From positions 1 to 64,000 of the forward strand of contig JAUPTC010000216.1 in the NCBI GenBank assembly GCA_030762895.1: 64,000 nt of DNA. Direction: 5' to 3'. Positions 9,473 to 19,289 of this stretch are shown here, piece after piece. Below the pieces are notes generated by a model. That model worked only from the letters and a program-made list of their open reading frames with translations, did not search any database and was not told the origin of the DNA. Source of the stretch: Sophora flavescens. Its lineage: Eukaryota; Streptophyta; Magnoliopsida; Fabales; Fabaceae. How positions within the stretch are numbered: the first letter of the stretch is position 1; each line of letters starts with the position of its first letter. The position numbers were made by a program, and so were the translations under genes.

Positions 9473-10217
9473 TCATTTTCAAATGGGGCGTGCTCTAGTT
9501 ATGAGTCCACTTAGTTGTTTTATTTTAATTCAATAAGTGTAATGGGTTATGTGTGTGTGTCCAAATTGACTAAGTGTTGCAAATGGGTCAAGCCCACTTA
9601 AGTCCATGTTGTACACGAATTTGGGAGCTTAGTAGGAGGAATCTTTGGTTTGCATGCCAATAGTAACTCCTATAAGTTATTAGTTTGTTTATTGTTTTGT
9701 TAATTATGTGGGAGTTACACTTTTTAATATGAGAAGTAAAGTGTGGCAGCCACATAATGATGGTTATGAGAGAATAATAAACTCACCATTAGAGGCTGAG
9801 TTAAGGAGGGAGTTAGTGAGTCATTTAGTGACATGATTAGGCTAATTATTGTGGGGGTTATGATCTCTTTTGGAAGCCAAAAAGTTGGCAGCCTAATACT
9901 CTATTTGTACACCCCATTTTCATGTTGAATAGTAACTTGGATGTTGAATTTGGATTGAAATCCATTTGTGAGAGAATTGTCTCTCTTTGGTTCTTGGTTG
10001 AGCCAACTATTGTTCTTATCAAGAATCCAAGATTCTTGTGGCGAACCTCACTTGGCTTATCAAACTCTCTAGTTTGTGGCGCCATCACCATCTTCTTACT
10101 CATCCATTTGTTTCTTTTCTTCCCTTTATTTTAATCTCAAAAATCGTTACGCAAATTAATTGTTAAAATTCAACCAAAAAGATCATCAAAGGCAACCTCA
10201 CCATTTGGTTGTCATCA
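9232..10217 (+). repeat. 3' LTR of the non-autonomous element, followed by a second primer site
   Basis: It has the same length as its partner LTR. It is followed by AGTGGTATCAAAGC and TTAGGCTTTGG (10218-10242), so it also stood as the 5' LTR of a further tandem copy, which is now lost at an inversion junction. Confidence 0.9.
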
Positions 10218-10257
10218 AGTGGTATCAAAGCTTAGGCTTTGGTATCAAAGGCAACCT

Positions 10258-10656
10258 CGAATTTATGACTTCAATCCCAAGCATGTTATCAAATCTTGTG
10301 TTTAGATATCCATGCTTTTGGGTAACCATGCAAGTTCCCAAGCCATGGGGTACCTCCCTTGGGATGAACTCTTCAATTACATCGGTTGTATCAAACTTAA
10401 GTTCAAAATATATTTCAATATGAGGTAAAGCATGAGTAGGTGCTTTATTGAGCCTTTTGGAATCCATGCAAGTTTCCAAACCATGGGGTACTTCCTTTGG
10501 GATGAAATCTACAAATTCCTGTAAAAGAGTTTTAACACGACTAGGCAAAGAGAGATCATTAGAAGCATTGGCAATTAAACAAAAGTCCTTGCAATAAATT
10601 AGGCATTGGGGCTGTCTTGAAATCAAAGCCCTCTTTTCCTCACTTTTTGTTGCCAA
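10258..10656 (-). pseudogene. pre-RT-like segment and duplicated PKEVPHG motif, 3'-truncated
   Basis: The frame reads ATKSEEKRALISRQPQCLIY, then FIPKEVPHGLETCMDSKRLN, then FIPREVPHGLGTCM, and ends at MLGIEVINSR, where the inversion junction replaces the normal tail. It is nearly identical to the copy at 19290-19717. It contains the region that precedes RT in full elements but none of the RT itself. Confidence 0.65.
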
Positions 10657-10946
10657 AGAACTCTCTTTTTGCTCACTTTTTTTCTCTTGCTCATCACTCT
10701 TCTTTTCACTCTCTTTTTCTTTTTCCTCTTGCTCATCACTCTTCTTTTCACTCTCTTTTTCTTTTTCCTCATTCTCTTGTTTTGCTTTCTCTCTCTCTCT
10801 TTCTTCTCATTCTCTTTCTTGTTGGAGTCTTCCACCAATTTCTTCACATGGTCTTCAAAACTTTCTATTTGTCTTTTCATTCTTTCCTCTTTTCTCAACC
10901 TCTTTTTTTCGTTCTCTCTCATCTTCTTGTCACGCCTCTCAAGCAT
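10623..10946 (-). pseudogene. K/E-rich coiled-coil protein, N-terminal part
   Basis: The frame (MLERRDKKMRENEKKRLRKE and onward) is the homologue of the charged frame at 8435-9472. The homologous start continues upstream on this strand to about 11015 (MLRFENFNYVQ), where a stop interrupts the frame after YVQ. A frameshift in the K/E tract near 10800 separates it from the pre-RT-like part, so this copy is broken at least twice. Confidence 0.65.
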
Positions 10947-11404
10947 TTTCCGGATCCACTCTTCAACCTCTTTCCTATGTTATTGCACATAGTTGAAATT
11001 TTCAAATCGCAACATAGCAAAGAATACAAGTTAGAAAATAACAAAATATATATGTAAGAACCAATCCACTCACCAAGTGTGCACAATGTATATTTCACTC
11101 AATTGGCTTTTTCCACACAAGTTGTAATTTTTTTTTCACTCTTGCCTTTTTCCACTCGATTGTCCTCTTTTAGGCCTTAGAAGAGTCAAACACAAAACAC
11201 ACAAAAATTCCAAAATTCAAGTAACAAAAATCATAAAACTTATCAAAAACAAAGGAAACAAAAGGAAAGGCTAGAAAGGAAAATCTTTGACAACAATGAA
11301 ACAAGAAAATAAATTCTTTTCTTTTGGGTTTTTCTGGGTAGAAAAAGAAGAAAAGTAGAAGATGAAGAACAAAGAAGAAAATGAAAAAAAAACACAAACT
11401 CAAA

Positions 11405-11486
11405 AATTCCACCAAAGCCTAAGCTTTGATACCACTTGATGACAACCAAATGGGTAGGTTACCTTTTGATGATCTTAGGTGGAATT
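11405..11486 (-). promoter_or_regulatory. long-range stem around primer site, variant with compensating change
   Basis: AATTCCACC at 11405-11413 pairs perfectly with GGTGGAATT at 11478-11486. The A-to-C change relative to the other families is matched by T-to-G on the opposite side. Confidence 0.6.
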
Positions 11487-11578
11487 AATCATTCATTTTA
11501 AACCAACCAGAATTGTGTTCATAACTTAGAAAGAAAGAAACAAGCAAATGGGTGAAGATTAGGGGTGGAATGGCGCCA

Positions 11579-11637
11579 CAAATCCAAGGGGATTTGATAA
11601 GCCTAGTGAAGATCGCCACAAGAATCTTGGATTCTTG
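11579..11637 (-). promoter_or_regulatory. twin RNA hairpins, variant stem 2 CAAATCC/GGATTTG
   Basis: Hairpin 2 (11579-11596) has seven pairs and a four-base loop. Its fifth to seventh pairs differ from those of all other families but still pair. Hairpin 1 (11619-11637) is the standard form. Confidence 0.6.
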
Positions 11638-11820
11638 ATAAGATCAGGGGTGGCTCAATCCAGAACCAAAGAGAGACAAAACCCTCACAATTGGAATCAA
11701 TCCAAATTCAACATCCAAGTTTTTTTTTTCTATTCATGTTCTAGATGCATACATATAGGAAAAGTGGTTCATGACTAAAAAGGAGTTTCCTAGGCATGCA
11801 AGCCAAAGGTTGCCCTCCCA

Positions 11821-11960
11821 ATTAACATGTGCACCGTCCACACAAGCATAATTAACACGTGCACCGTCCACACAAGCATAATTAACATGTGCACCGTCCA
11901 CACAAGATAATTAACATGTGCACCGTCCACACAAGCATAATTAACATGTGCACCGTCCAC
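11821..11960 (+). repeat. 30-bp minisatellite inside the LTR
   Basis: There are five copies of a 30-bp unit starting ATTAACATGTGCACCGTCCA. The fourth is one base out of register and the fifth is incomplete. No other LTR here has it. Confidence 0.95.
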
Positions 11961-12225
11961 AATTTATTACACCTTTATTGAATTAAAATAAACTAGAAAA
12001 TACTACTTTAGAGAAGCGGGCTTCCAAGCCATCATGGGTCTTCTAGTTGAATGAGATAGGTCATCCATTTGGCCTCCATTCCATTAGGTCTCATTCTTGG
12101 GCTTGCTTCTATCAAAATAGCCACCATGTAATTAAGAGCTTGTTGGGCTTTCTTGTGTCTAACTCTTATCATGGGCCCACCAAGTCCTTGATTTGATTCT
12201 TGATCCACGGTCTTCATTGGGCTCA

Positions 12226-13209
12226 TGATGACAACCAAGATGGAGTTGCCTTGTTATGATCTATTTGATTGAAATCTTGTTAGGTGTTGTGCAATTTTCA
12301 AATTAAAACTCAAAGTGAGATGATTCCAAATTGTAACCAAAACAAGAATTGAAGAATAAAAGAAGAAAATGGAAAGAGTAGAAGATGGGTGAAGGCGCCA
12401 CAAACAAAGAAGGATTTGTTTGATAAGCCAAATGAAATCCGCCACAAGAATGTTGGAATTCTTGATAAGGATAGAAACCTTGGTTCAACCAAGAACTTAG
12501 GAGAACAATGCTCACTAACAATGGAAAATTCCAAATCACATCAAAAGTCCCCTTTCCAAGGTGTTTCATGCTTTACAAATAGTGTAGGCTGCCCAACTTT
12601 TGGCATCCAAGAAAAAAAAAATGAAAATAGCATTTGATTAGCCTATTCATGACACTAATTACCCACATTTATTGATTAGCCTATTCATGACACTAATTAC
12701 CCACATTAAGACAACCTTTTGAATGGCCACAAAAGTGTTATGGCAGCCACCAAGACAAAAAAAAAACATGTGCATAAAAGACTCATAATTGTGGGGGGGG
12801 GGGTTACACTTTCTTATCACATTAAAATGTAACTCCCACAATTTAAAACTTTATTCAAAATAGAAAAACAATTCCCCTAAATTCGTGTAGAACATGCATG
12901 TGGTCCTACTTGCATGATTCTCCACTTATTCAATTGAATTTGAACATAAAATTGGGCCTTGACTCACATATGTGCCCCACTTGTTTCTTCTTCATACACC
13001 CCTTTTCATTTGGGCCTTCCTCTTGGATGATCACATTATTCCATTTGGGCTCTTCATCATTTGACTCGGGCCTTGCTTCCATTAGGAGTCCAATCATTTG
13101 ACTTAGGGCTTGTTGGGCCCTCTTAGCTCTTGCTCTTGTCATTGGGCCTCCTAGGCCTTGAATGGCCTCTTGGTCCAAATTGGGCTTCATTGGTATTGGG
13201 CTCGCATCA
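12226..13209 (-). repeat. 3' LTR of the 7-kb element
   Basis: On the minus strand it starts TGATGCGAGCCCAAT, directly after the polypurine tract GAATGAGGGGA, and ends CATCA. The tail frame (12930-13190: MKPNLDQEAIQGLGGPMTRA and onward) is encoded here, cut off from pol by the stop described below. Confidence 0.93.
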
Positions 13210-13214
13210 TCCCC

Positions 13215-13790
13215 TCATTCTTCAAGTGAATTCGTCCTCGAATTAGAGTCGTCATCACCTACATCAAAAAGAGACAAATCAGCCACATTAAAAGTTGCAC
13301 TAATACCCCCATGTTCACTAGGAAGGTCCAACTTGTAAGCATTGTCATTGATCTTGGCTACAACTTGAAATGGCCCATCTCCCCTTGGTTGAAGTTTTGA
13401 TTTCCTTTGGGAAGGAAACCTTTCTTTCCTCATATGCACCCATACCCAATCTCCGGGTTCAAAAACCACTTTCTTCCTTCCCTTGTTGGCTTGTATTGCA
13501 TAGCTCTCGGTCTTTTTTTCAATTTGGGCCTTAACTTGCTCATGGAGCTTCTTCACATATTCTGCCTTGGACCTACCATCTTTATGCTTCAAAATGGAAG
13601 AATTAGGCAGTGGCAATAAATCAAGAGGAGTTAGAGGATTAAAACCATAAACAACCTCAAAAGGAGAAAATTGAGTGGTGCTATGAATAGCCCTATTGTA
13701 TGCAAACTCCACATGAGGCAAACACTCCTCCCAATACTTAATATTCTTTTTAATCACAGCCCTTAAAAGGGAAGAAAGAGTCCTATTCAC
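13215..13790 (-). pseudogene. integrase C-terminal part
   Basis: The frame continues the integrase after a premature stop: NRTLSSLLRAVIKKNIKYWE, the helical region, FEPGDWVWVHMRKERFPSQR and the GPF-type C-terminal module (LQPRGDGPFQVV, ISATFNVADLSLFDVG). It ends at NSRTNSLEE followed by TGA, where the relatives have GGA (Gly). One G-to-T change thus separates pol from the LTR-encoded tail. The C-terminal module of gypsy integrases contacts DNA or chromatin and influences target choice. Confidence 0.85.
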
Positions 13791-13811
13791 AACTTCAGTT
13801 TGTCCATCCGT

Positions 13812-14294
13812 TTAAGGATGGCAAGTAGTGGAGAAAAGAAGCTTTGTTCCAAGCTTTCCCCACAAAGTCCTCCAAAAGTGGCTTAGGAACTTGGTGTCCC
13901 TATCACTAACAATGCTTCTTGGGAGACCATGAAGTCTCACCACTTCTTTAAAGAACAAATCCGCCACATGACAAGCATCATCAATCTTTTTGCATGGTAT
14001 AAAATGTGCCATTTTTGAAAATCTATCTACCACAACAAAGATTGAATCTTTTCCACTTTTTGTCCTAGGCAACCCAACAACAAAGTCCATTGATAAATCA
14101 ATCCAAGGAAAATCAGGAATAGGCAGAGGAGTGTAAAGTCCATGAGGCATAACTTTGGATTTTGACTTTTTGCACACAATGCATTTTTCACAAAATTTTT
14201 GCACATCATATTTCATATGAGGCCAATAAAAATGTTCATGCAACATGTCCAAAGTCTTTTGAACCCCAAAATGCCCCATTAGTCCCCCCTTCAT
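13812..14294 (-). pseudogene. integrase zinc-binding domain and catalytic core
   Basis: The frame starts at GGLMGHFGVQKTLDMLHEHF and holds the zinc ligands (H-H near the start, C-x2-C in CEKCIVCKK), the first catalytic Asp (SMDFVVGLP) and the second (VSDRDTKFLS). It stops at TTCHP because CAA (Gln) has become TAA just before TDGQTEVVN, which holds the catalytic Glu. The DDE triad is therefore split between two frames. A frameshift near 14300-14380 separates it from the RNase H part upstream. Confidence 0.88.
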
Positions 14295-14303
14295 GTGCCT
14301 CTT

Positions 14304-15953
14304 TCACAAGTAAGTCCCTAATGGAGCTTTTAGGCACACACAACCTCTTTTCTTTGAATAAAAACCCTTGGTGCCTAAAAATCCATTTTGGGCTGAATGC
14401 ACACAATTTGCAAAGATTTGAGAAAAGTCATCATCATGCTCATACAATTCCTTAACACATTCAAGTCCAAACAACTTTGTTTCAAGAGTGGAAAGTAAAG
14501 CATGTCTCCTTGAAAGTGCATCCGCCACAACATTGGCCTTACCCTTTTTATGTTTTACAACATAAGGAAATTGTTCAAGAAATTCAACCCATTTAGCATG
14601 TCTCTTATTCAATTTTCCTTGACCCTTCAAATATTTCAAAGATTCATGGTCACTATGAATTACAAATTCCTTAGGCAAAAGATAGTGTTGCCAAGTTTGC
14701 AAAGCTCTCACTAAGGCATACAACTCCTTATCATAGGTGGGATAATTAAGTGCAGCTCCACTTAACTTCTCACTAAAATAAGCAATTGGATGCCCCTCTT
14801 GCATCAAAACAGCCCCAACACCAACATTAGAAGCATCACATTCAATTTCAAAAGATTTTGCAAAATTAGGCAAAGCAAGAATTGGTGCATGGGTGAGCTT
14901 TTTCTTAAGTTCCTTAAAAGCTTGGTCTTGTTTTTCCCCCCATTTAAACCCAACATTCTTTTTGACAATTTCATTAAGAGGTGCAGCCAATGTGCTAAAA
15001 TCTTTAACAAACCTCCTATAGAAACTAGCCAAACCATGAAAGCTCCTCACATCACTCACATTTTTGGGGGTTGGCCAATCTTGAATGGCCTTAATCTTTT
15101 CTTGATCCACATGGACCCCTTTAGCATTAATCACAAAACCAAGGAAAATCACATGATCCACACAAAAAGTACATTTTTCCAAGTTTGCATACAACCTTTC
15201 TTTTCTTAATACAAGCAAAACATCCCTTAAATGTTCATGGTGCTCATCTAAGTTTTTGCTATATATTAAGATATCATCAAAATATACCACCACAAATTTT
15301 CCCAAAAATTCTCTTAAGACATGGTTCATAAGCCTCATAAAAGTGCTTGGTGCATTTGTTAAACCAAAAGGCATTACCAACCATTCATACAAACCAAATT
15401 TGGTTTTGAAAGCGGTTTTCCATTCATCCCCTTCCCTTATCCTAATTTGATGGTACCCACTTTTCAAATCAATTTTAGAAAAAATGCAAGCACCAAACAA
15501 TTCATCAAGTAAATCATCAAGTCTAGGGATAGGATGTCTATACTTAATGGTGATGTTGTTCACGGCCCTACAATCCGTGCACATCCTCCAAGTGCCATCC
15601 TTTTTGGGCACCAAAATGACGGGTACCGCACATGGACTTAAGCTTTCTTGCACCCATCCTCTTTGCAACAAGTCCTCCACTTGTTTTTGGATTTCTTTGG
15701 TCTCTTGAGGGTTGCTCCTATAGGCTGGCCTATTGGGTAATGATGCACCCGGAATAAGGTCAATATGGTGCTCAATTCCCCTCAAAGGTGGAAGGCCATG
15801 TGGCACTTCCTTAGGGAAGATATCCTCAAATTCCTGCAAAAGATTTTTCACACCACTAGACAAAGAATGATCATTAGAAATGTTAGTATTTAAACAAAAT
15901 TCCCTACACAAAAGCATGTATAGGGGCTGCCTTGAAACCAATGCACTTTTCAC
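14304..15953 (-). pseudogene. reverse transcriptase and RNase H
   Basis: This is a 549-codon frame. The pre-RT segment (SRQPLYMLLCREFC, FPKEVPHGLPPLRGIEHHID) leads into RT with the catalytic blocks FSKIDLKSGYHQI and VVYFDDILIYSK (YFDD at about 224-227). RNase H follows with FEIECDASNVGVG, DKELYALVRAL, IHSDHESLKYL and NVVADALSRR. The catalytic residues are present. The frame is lost after HSAQNGF at about 14380. It starts in a different frame from gag, with a few bases of overlap. The in-frame relative at 31-33 kb suggests this shift is a mutation in the K/E tract, not programmed frameshifting. Confidence 0.9.
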
Positions 15954-17617
15954 CTCACTTTTTGTGGCAAGACAACTCTCTTTTCTCTCTTTTTCATCTT
16001 GGTTTTTCTCTCTTTTTTGTCATTATTTTTTTGATTTTTCATCACTTTTTTCTCTTGTTCACTCTCTTTTTCTTTTCTCTCTTGCTCTCTTTTTTCTCTC
16101 ATTTTCTTTTGATCCTCACTAACTTGTTTTGGAGATAAAGGAGAGAGTACAACCTTTCGCTCCTTGTCCATGAAAGTGAACTTGTTTGAAAATCCATCAT
16201 GAATGGTCTTCTTGTCATATTGCCAAGGCCTTCCCAACAACATATGGCTTGCCTCCATAGGCACTACATCACAAAGAACATTATCCTCATACTTCCCAAT
16301 GGAGAATGGAACCTCCACTTGTTTGTTCACCACCATCTCCCCAACCTCACTCAACCATTGAAGTCTATATGGTGTTGGATGGGTTTTAGTGCTAAGGTTT
16401 AATTTAGACACCAACCTAGAACTTACTACATTTGCACAACTACCTCCATCAATTATTAGAGAACAAACTTTACCTTGAATTAGGCATCTAGAGTGGAAAA
16501 TGTTCTCCCTTTGGCTAGCTTCATGTTCCTTCACTTGACTTCCCAAAAGCCTCCTCACCATAAGTAAGTCACCATCCGGCATGAACACTTCTTCTTCACT
16601 TTCCTCTCCACTTGAAGCTTCGGATTGAGACATCACTTCACCATTCATGGACACCATAGTTCTCTTGGTTGGACATTGAGAGGCTATGTGGCCACGACCA
16701 AGACACTTGAAACACTTGACATCTCGGCTCTTTGTGGTTGGCTCCATGGGCTTCTTGCCTTGAGAGGTGCTCACGGCCTCCTTGCTTGGTGCACCCTCCT
16801 TCTTTTGCTTGTCCTTCCAATTTGAAGATGGGAATTTGGAAGATGATGAAGAGGAATATTTGGATTTCCTCCTCTTTAATTGTTGCTCCACCTTAATTGA
16901 TTGTTGCACCAAATCTTCAAGCTCTACATAGTTTTGCAACTCCACCACATCTTGAATTTCTTGGTTCAAGCCATGCAAGAACCTTGCCATACAACCTTCA
17001 CGGTCTTCTTCAAAATTTGACCTTAGTAAGGCCAACTCCATCTCCTTGAAGTACTCATCCACACTTTTAGAACCTTGGGTGAGTCTTTGTAATTTATTGT
17101 GAATGTCCCTTTGGTAGTGCTTTGGGACAAATCTCCTCCTCATTACAATTTTCATGTCTTCCCAAGTTTCAATTGGCTCCTCTCCAATTCTCCTCCTCTC
17201 CTTTTGGAATTGATCCCACCATACTAGTGCATACTCCTTGAACTCCAAGGCTGCCACCTTCACTTTCTTTCTTTCATTGTAAGTGTTACAATCAAAGACT
17301 TGCTCCATTTTAAGCTCCCACTCCAAATAAGCTTCGGGGTCATTCTTTCCAAAAAAGGAAGGAACTTTGATTTTAACCCCTTCAATCCTCTCATCACGCC
17401 TTCCTCCCCTATGGCCTCCTCTTCTAGGTCTTCCTCCTCTTGGCCTCCCTCTTTCTTCACTATCATAGCCACTTGAGTCATCCCGTTGAAGGTTGGCTAG
17501 TTGTCTATCATAGTTGGCTTGCATTTGCTCCATTTCTCTTTGGAGTGCTTGAACTTGATTGGCCATTCTAGCATGTAGAGTGGCTGTCCTTGGTGACAAT
17601 GGTGGACTATCACCCAT
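15950..17617 (-). CDS. gag-protease
   Basis: This is an intact 555-codon frame. Residues 8-45 form a Q-rich coiled-coil-like start, and 50-80 an RG-rich basic stretch. The gag capsid domain runs from about 85 to 245 (PEAYLEWELKMEQVFDCNTY, ALVWWDQFQKERRR). A CCHC zinc knuckle has ligands C302, C305, H310 and C315. The protease active site is IIDGGSCANV with D390. After about residue 510 a K/E-rich linker ends the frame, where pol should continue. Gag forms the cytoplasmic particle and binds RNA, and the protease cuts the polyprotein. The start is chosen at MGDSPPLSPR, conserved with MANNEDSPPLSPR and MAAHEDSP in relatives. Confidence 0.9.
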   Translation of the reverse strand: MGDSPPLSPRTATLHARMANQVQALQREMEQMQANYDRQLANLQRDDSSGYDSEERGRPRGGRPRRGGHRGGRRDERIEGVKIKVPSFFGKNDPEAYLEWELKMEQVFDCNTYNERKKVKVAALEFKEYALVWWDQFQKERRRIGEEPIETWEDMKIVMRRRFVPKHYQRDIHNKLQRLTQGSKSVDEYFKEMELALLRSNFEEDREGCMARFLHGLNQEIQDVVELQNYVELEDLVQQSIKVEQQLKRRKSKYSSSSSSKFPSSNWKDKQKKEGAPSKEAVSTSQGKKPMEPTTKSRDVKCFKCLGRGHIASQCPTKRTMVSMNGEVMSQSEASSGEESEEEVFMPDGDLLMVRRLLGSQVKEHEASQRENIFHSRCLIQGKVCSLIIDGGSCANVVSSRLVSKLNLSTKTHPTPYRLQWLSEVGEMVVNKQVEVPFSIGKYEDNVLCDVVPMEASHMLLGRPWQYDKKTIHDGFSNKFTFMDKERKVVLSPLSPKQVSEDQKKMREKREQERKEKESEQEKKVMKNQKNNDKKERKTKMKKREKRVVLPQKVR

Positions 17618-18230
17618 TTGAGTAGTAGAAAATGTAATTTGTCCTCACAACACTCCCTCTCTTTTCTCACATAAGTGTATTTTTTTTTGTTTACTCTTTT
17701 TGGCTTTTTCCACACAAGATGTAATTTATCTCTCAAGCCTTTTTCCACTCTATGTTCTCCTTGGGTTCTTAGAGGAATCAAGTCAAAAACACAAAAATTT
17801 CCAAAACTCAAGTAACAAAAATCACAAAACTAATCAAACTAAAGGAAACAAAGAAAGAAAGGCTAGAAAGGAAAAGATTTGGAAATGAAAAAAAAAAGGA
17901 AGAAGGGAAAAAATTGTAAGAACACTAATTGATCAATTGGAAACTTCTTTTCTCTTCTCTTTTCTCAACACTTCAAGAACACTTTTTTTTTTTTTGTAAT
18001 ATTCGATTTTTTTTTTTTGCCCAGATTTTATTTATTATTATTTTTTTTTTTTTACTTTCAACAAGAGAAGAACACTTGTGTATGATCAAACAATAGCCAC
18101 GAGAAATTTTCCCTTCCAAAACTGAATCAAAGTAGTAATTTTTTTGTGGTTTTGGTTTTGAAAGAAACGACGAAAAATGGGGAAGAAGAAGAACAAAGAA
18201 GAACACAACACAATTTCAATCAAAGCCTAA
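17618..18230 (-). other. 5' leader of the 7-kb element
   Basis: This is untranslated sequence between the primer site (18231-18242) and gag. It is rich in A and T homopolymers. Near 17700-17750 it carries two imperfect copies of a GTGGAAAAAG(C/G)C motif, also found in the leaders of the other gypsy elements. No frame of note. Confidence 0.8.
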
Positions 18231-18294
18231 GCTTTGATACCACTTCATGACAACCAAGATGGGGTTGCCTTGTTATGATCTATTTGATTGAAAT
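18212..18294 (-). promoter_or_regulatory. long-range stem around primer site, CAATC/GATTG variant
   Basis: AATTTCAATCAAA (18212-18224) pairs over 12 bases with TTTGATTGAAAT (18283-18294). The primer site (18231-18242) and the LTR end lie inside. Confidence 0.6.
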
Positions 18295-19223
18295 CTTGTT
18301 AGGTGTTGTGCAATTTTCAAATTAAAACTCAAAGTGAGATGATTCCAAATTGTAACCAAAACAAGAATTGAAGAATAAAAGAAGAAAATGGAAAGAGTAG
18401 AAGATGGGTGAAGGCGCCACAAACAAAGAAGGATTTGTTTGATAAGCCAAATGAAATCCGCCACAAGAATGTTGGAATTCTTGATAAGGATAGAAACCTT
18501 GGTTCAACCAAGAACTTAGGAGAACAATGCTCACTAACAATGGAAAATTCCAAATCACATCAAAAGTCCCCTTTCCAAGGTGTTTCATGCTTTACAAATA
18601 GTGTAGGCTGCCCAACTTTTGGCATCCAAGAAAAAAAACGAAAATAGCATTTGATTAGCCTATTCATGACACTAATTACCCACATTTATTGATTAGCCTA
18701 TTCATGACACTAATTACCCACATTAAGACAACCTTTTGAATGGCCACAAAAGTGTTATGGCAGCCACCAAGACAAAAAAAAAAACATGTGCATAAAAGAC
18801 TCATAATTGTGGGGGGTTACACTTTCTTATCACATTAAAATGTAACTCCCACAATTTACAACTTTATTCAAAATAGAAAAACAATTCCCCTAAATTCGTG
18901 TAGAACATGCATGTGGTCCTACTTGCATGATTCTCCACTTATTCAATTGAATTTGAACATAAAATTGGGCCTTGACTCACATATGTGCCCCACTTGTTTC
19001 TTCTTCATACACCCCCTTTTCATTTGGGCCTTCCTCTTGGATGATCACATTAATCCATTTGGGCTCTTCATCATTTGACTCGGGCCTTGCTTCCATTAGG
19101 AGTCCAATCATTTGACTTAGGGCTTGTTGGGCCCTCTTAGCTCTTGCTCTTGTCATTGGGCCTCCTAGGCCTTGAATGGCCTCTTGGTCCAAATTGGGCT
19201 TCATTGGTATTGGGCTCGCATCA
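18245..19223 (-). repeat. 5' LTR of the 7-kb element
   Basis: It is 979 bp and pairs with 12226-13209. Its 3' terminus reads CATGA instead of CATCA on the minus strand, a single-base decay. The twin hairpins are at 18420-18441 (CAAACAAA/TTTGTTTG) and 18464-18483 (CAAGAAT/ATTCTTG). Confidence 0.93.
18420..18483 (-). promoter_or_regulatory. twin RNA hairpins, 8-bp stem 2 variant
   Basis: Both hairpins keep perfect stems although loops and distal pairs differ from the other families. The CGCCA flank (TGGCG on the sense strand) is conserved. Confidence 0.6.
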
Positions 19224-19289
19224 GCTCATATCATTCTTGTTGGAAAGTTGAGTTACCCCCCCCCCCCCCCCCCCCCACGGCTCATATCA
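19224..19289 (-). repeat. gypsy LTR split by a nested insertion, smaller part
   Basis: This holds the 5' end of the interrupted LTR (minus strand TGATATGAGCC), with 21 consecutive C (19256-19276) that correspond to a G-run of 7 in related LTRs. It begins with the second GCTCA copy. Confidence 0.85.

Larger units (their letters stand above)
7371..10217 (+). mobile_element. complete non-autonomous Ty3/gypsy element with matching LTRs
   Basis: Two 986-bp LTRs (7371-8356 and 9232-10217) differ at only two positions that I noticed (near 7628/9488 and near 7723/9584), so the insertion is young. The internal region is only 875 bp. It has a primer binding site, a single open frame without gag, protease, RT or integrase, and the polypurine tract GAAGAAGGAGGGTA. 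It must depend on proteins from another element. I found no target-site duplication: the left flank is AGAAG, and the right side continues into a second primer binding site. Confidence 0.9.
10243..11436 (-). mobile_element. internal region of a related non-autonomous element, inverted and truncated
   Basis: Reading the minus strand from 11436, there is a primer site (11423-11434), a leader with A-rich and gag-leader-like sequence, the charged frame (10623-10976) and the pre-RT-like frame down to about 10258. There it breaks at the junction with the plus-strand element, just inside the conserved TAAATTCGAGG box. The polypurine tract and 3' LTR of this copy are missing. Confidence 0.8.
11437..12225 (-). 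repeat. gypsy LTR split by a nested insertion, larger part
   Basis: On the minus strand this is the 3' portion of an LTR. It ends TTGTCATCA at 11437 next to the primer site at 11423-11434. The remaining 5' portion (start TGATATGAGCC) lies at 19224-19289, beyond the 7-kb element inserted at 12226. Both sides keep the GCTCA duplication. Upstream and downstream internal regions flank the reconstructed LTR, so it was shared between two tandem copies. Hairpins are at 11579-11596 (stem CAAATCC/GGATTTG) and 11619-11637. Confidence 0.85.
12226..19223 (-). mobile_element. complete Ty3/gypsy element (CRM-like) with 5-bp target-site duplication
   Basis: The LTRs are at 18245-19223 (5') and 12226-13209 (3'). 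The flanks are GCTCA at 12221-12225 and GCTCA at 19224-19228, a clean 5-bp duplication. The element interrupts the LTR of another element. Gag, protease, RT, RNase H and integrase follow in the gypsy order. I noticed about five substitutions plus homopolymer differences between the LTRs, so the insertion is recent. The coding frame nevertheless has one or two frameshifts and two premature stops. The clade is inferred from TGATG...CATCA termini, lack of a classical chromodomain and the LTR-encoded tail. Confidence 0.93.

Noticed and set aside
8426..11057. Apparent multi-membrane proteins rich in F, L and S (for example minus 8433-8843 and plus 10617-11057)
   Set aside because: They are antisense readings of the K/E-rich tracts of retrotransposon frames (GAA/AAG read backwards gives TTC/CTT).
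15950..15956. Programmed frameshift between gag and pol in the 7-kb element
   Set aside because: The relative at 31-33 kb reads gag, protease and pre-RT in one frame. The frame offset in the 27-kb element is different from that in the 7-kb element, so independent indels in the A-rich linker are simpler.
19256..19276. Run of 21 C as a structural signal
   Set aside because: The corresponding position in related LTRs is a 6-7 base G/C run. Homopolymer expansion or sequencing error explains it.
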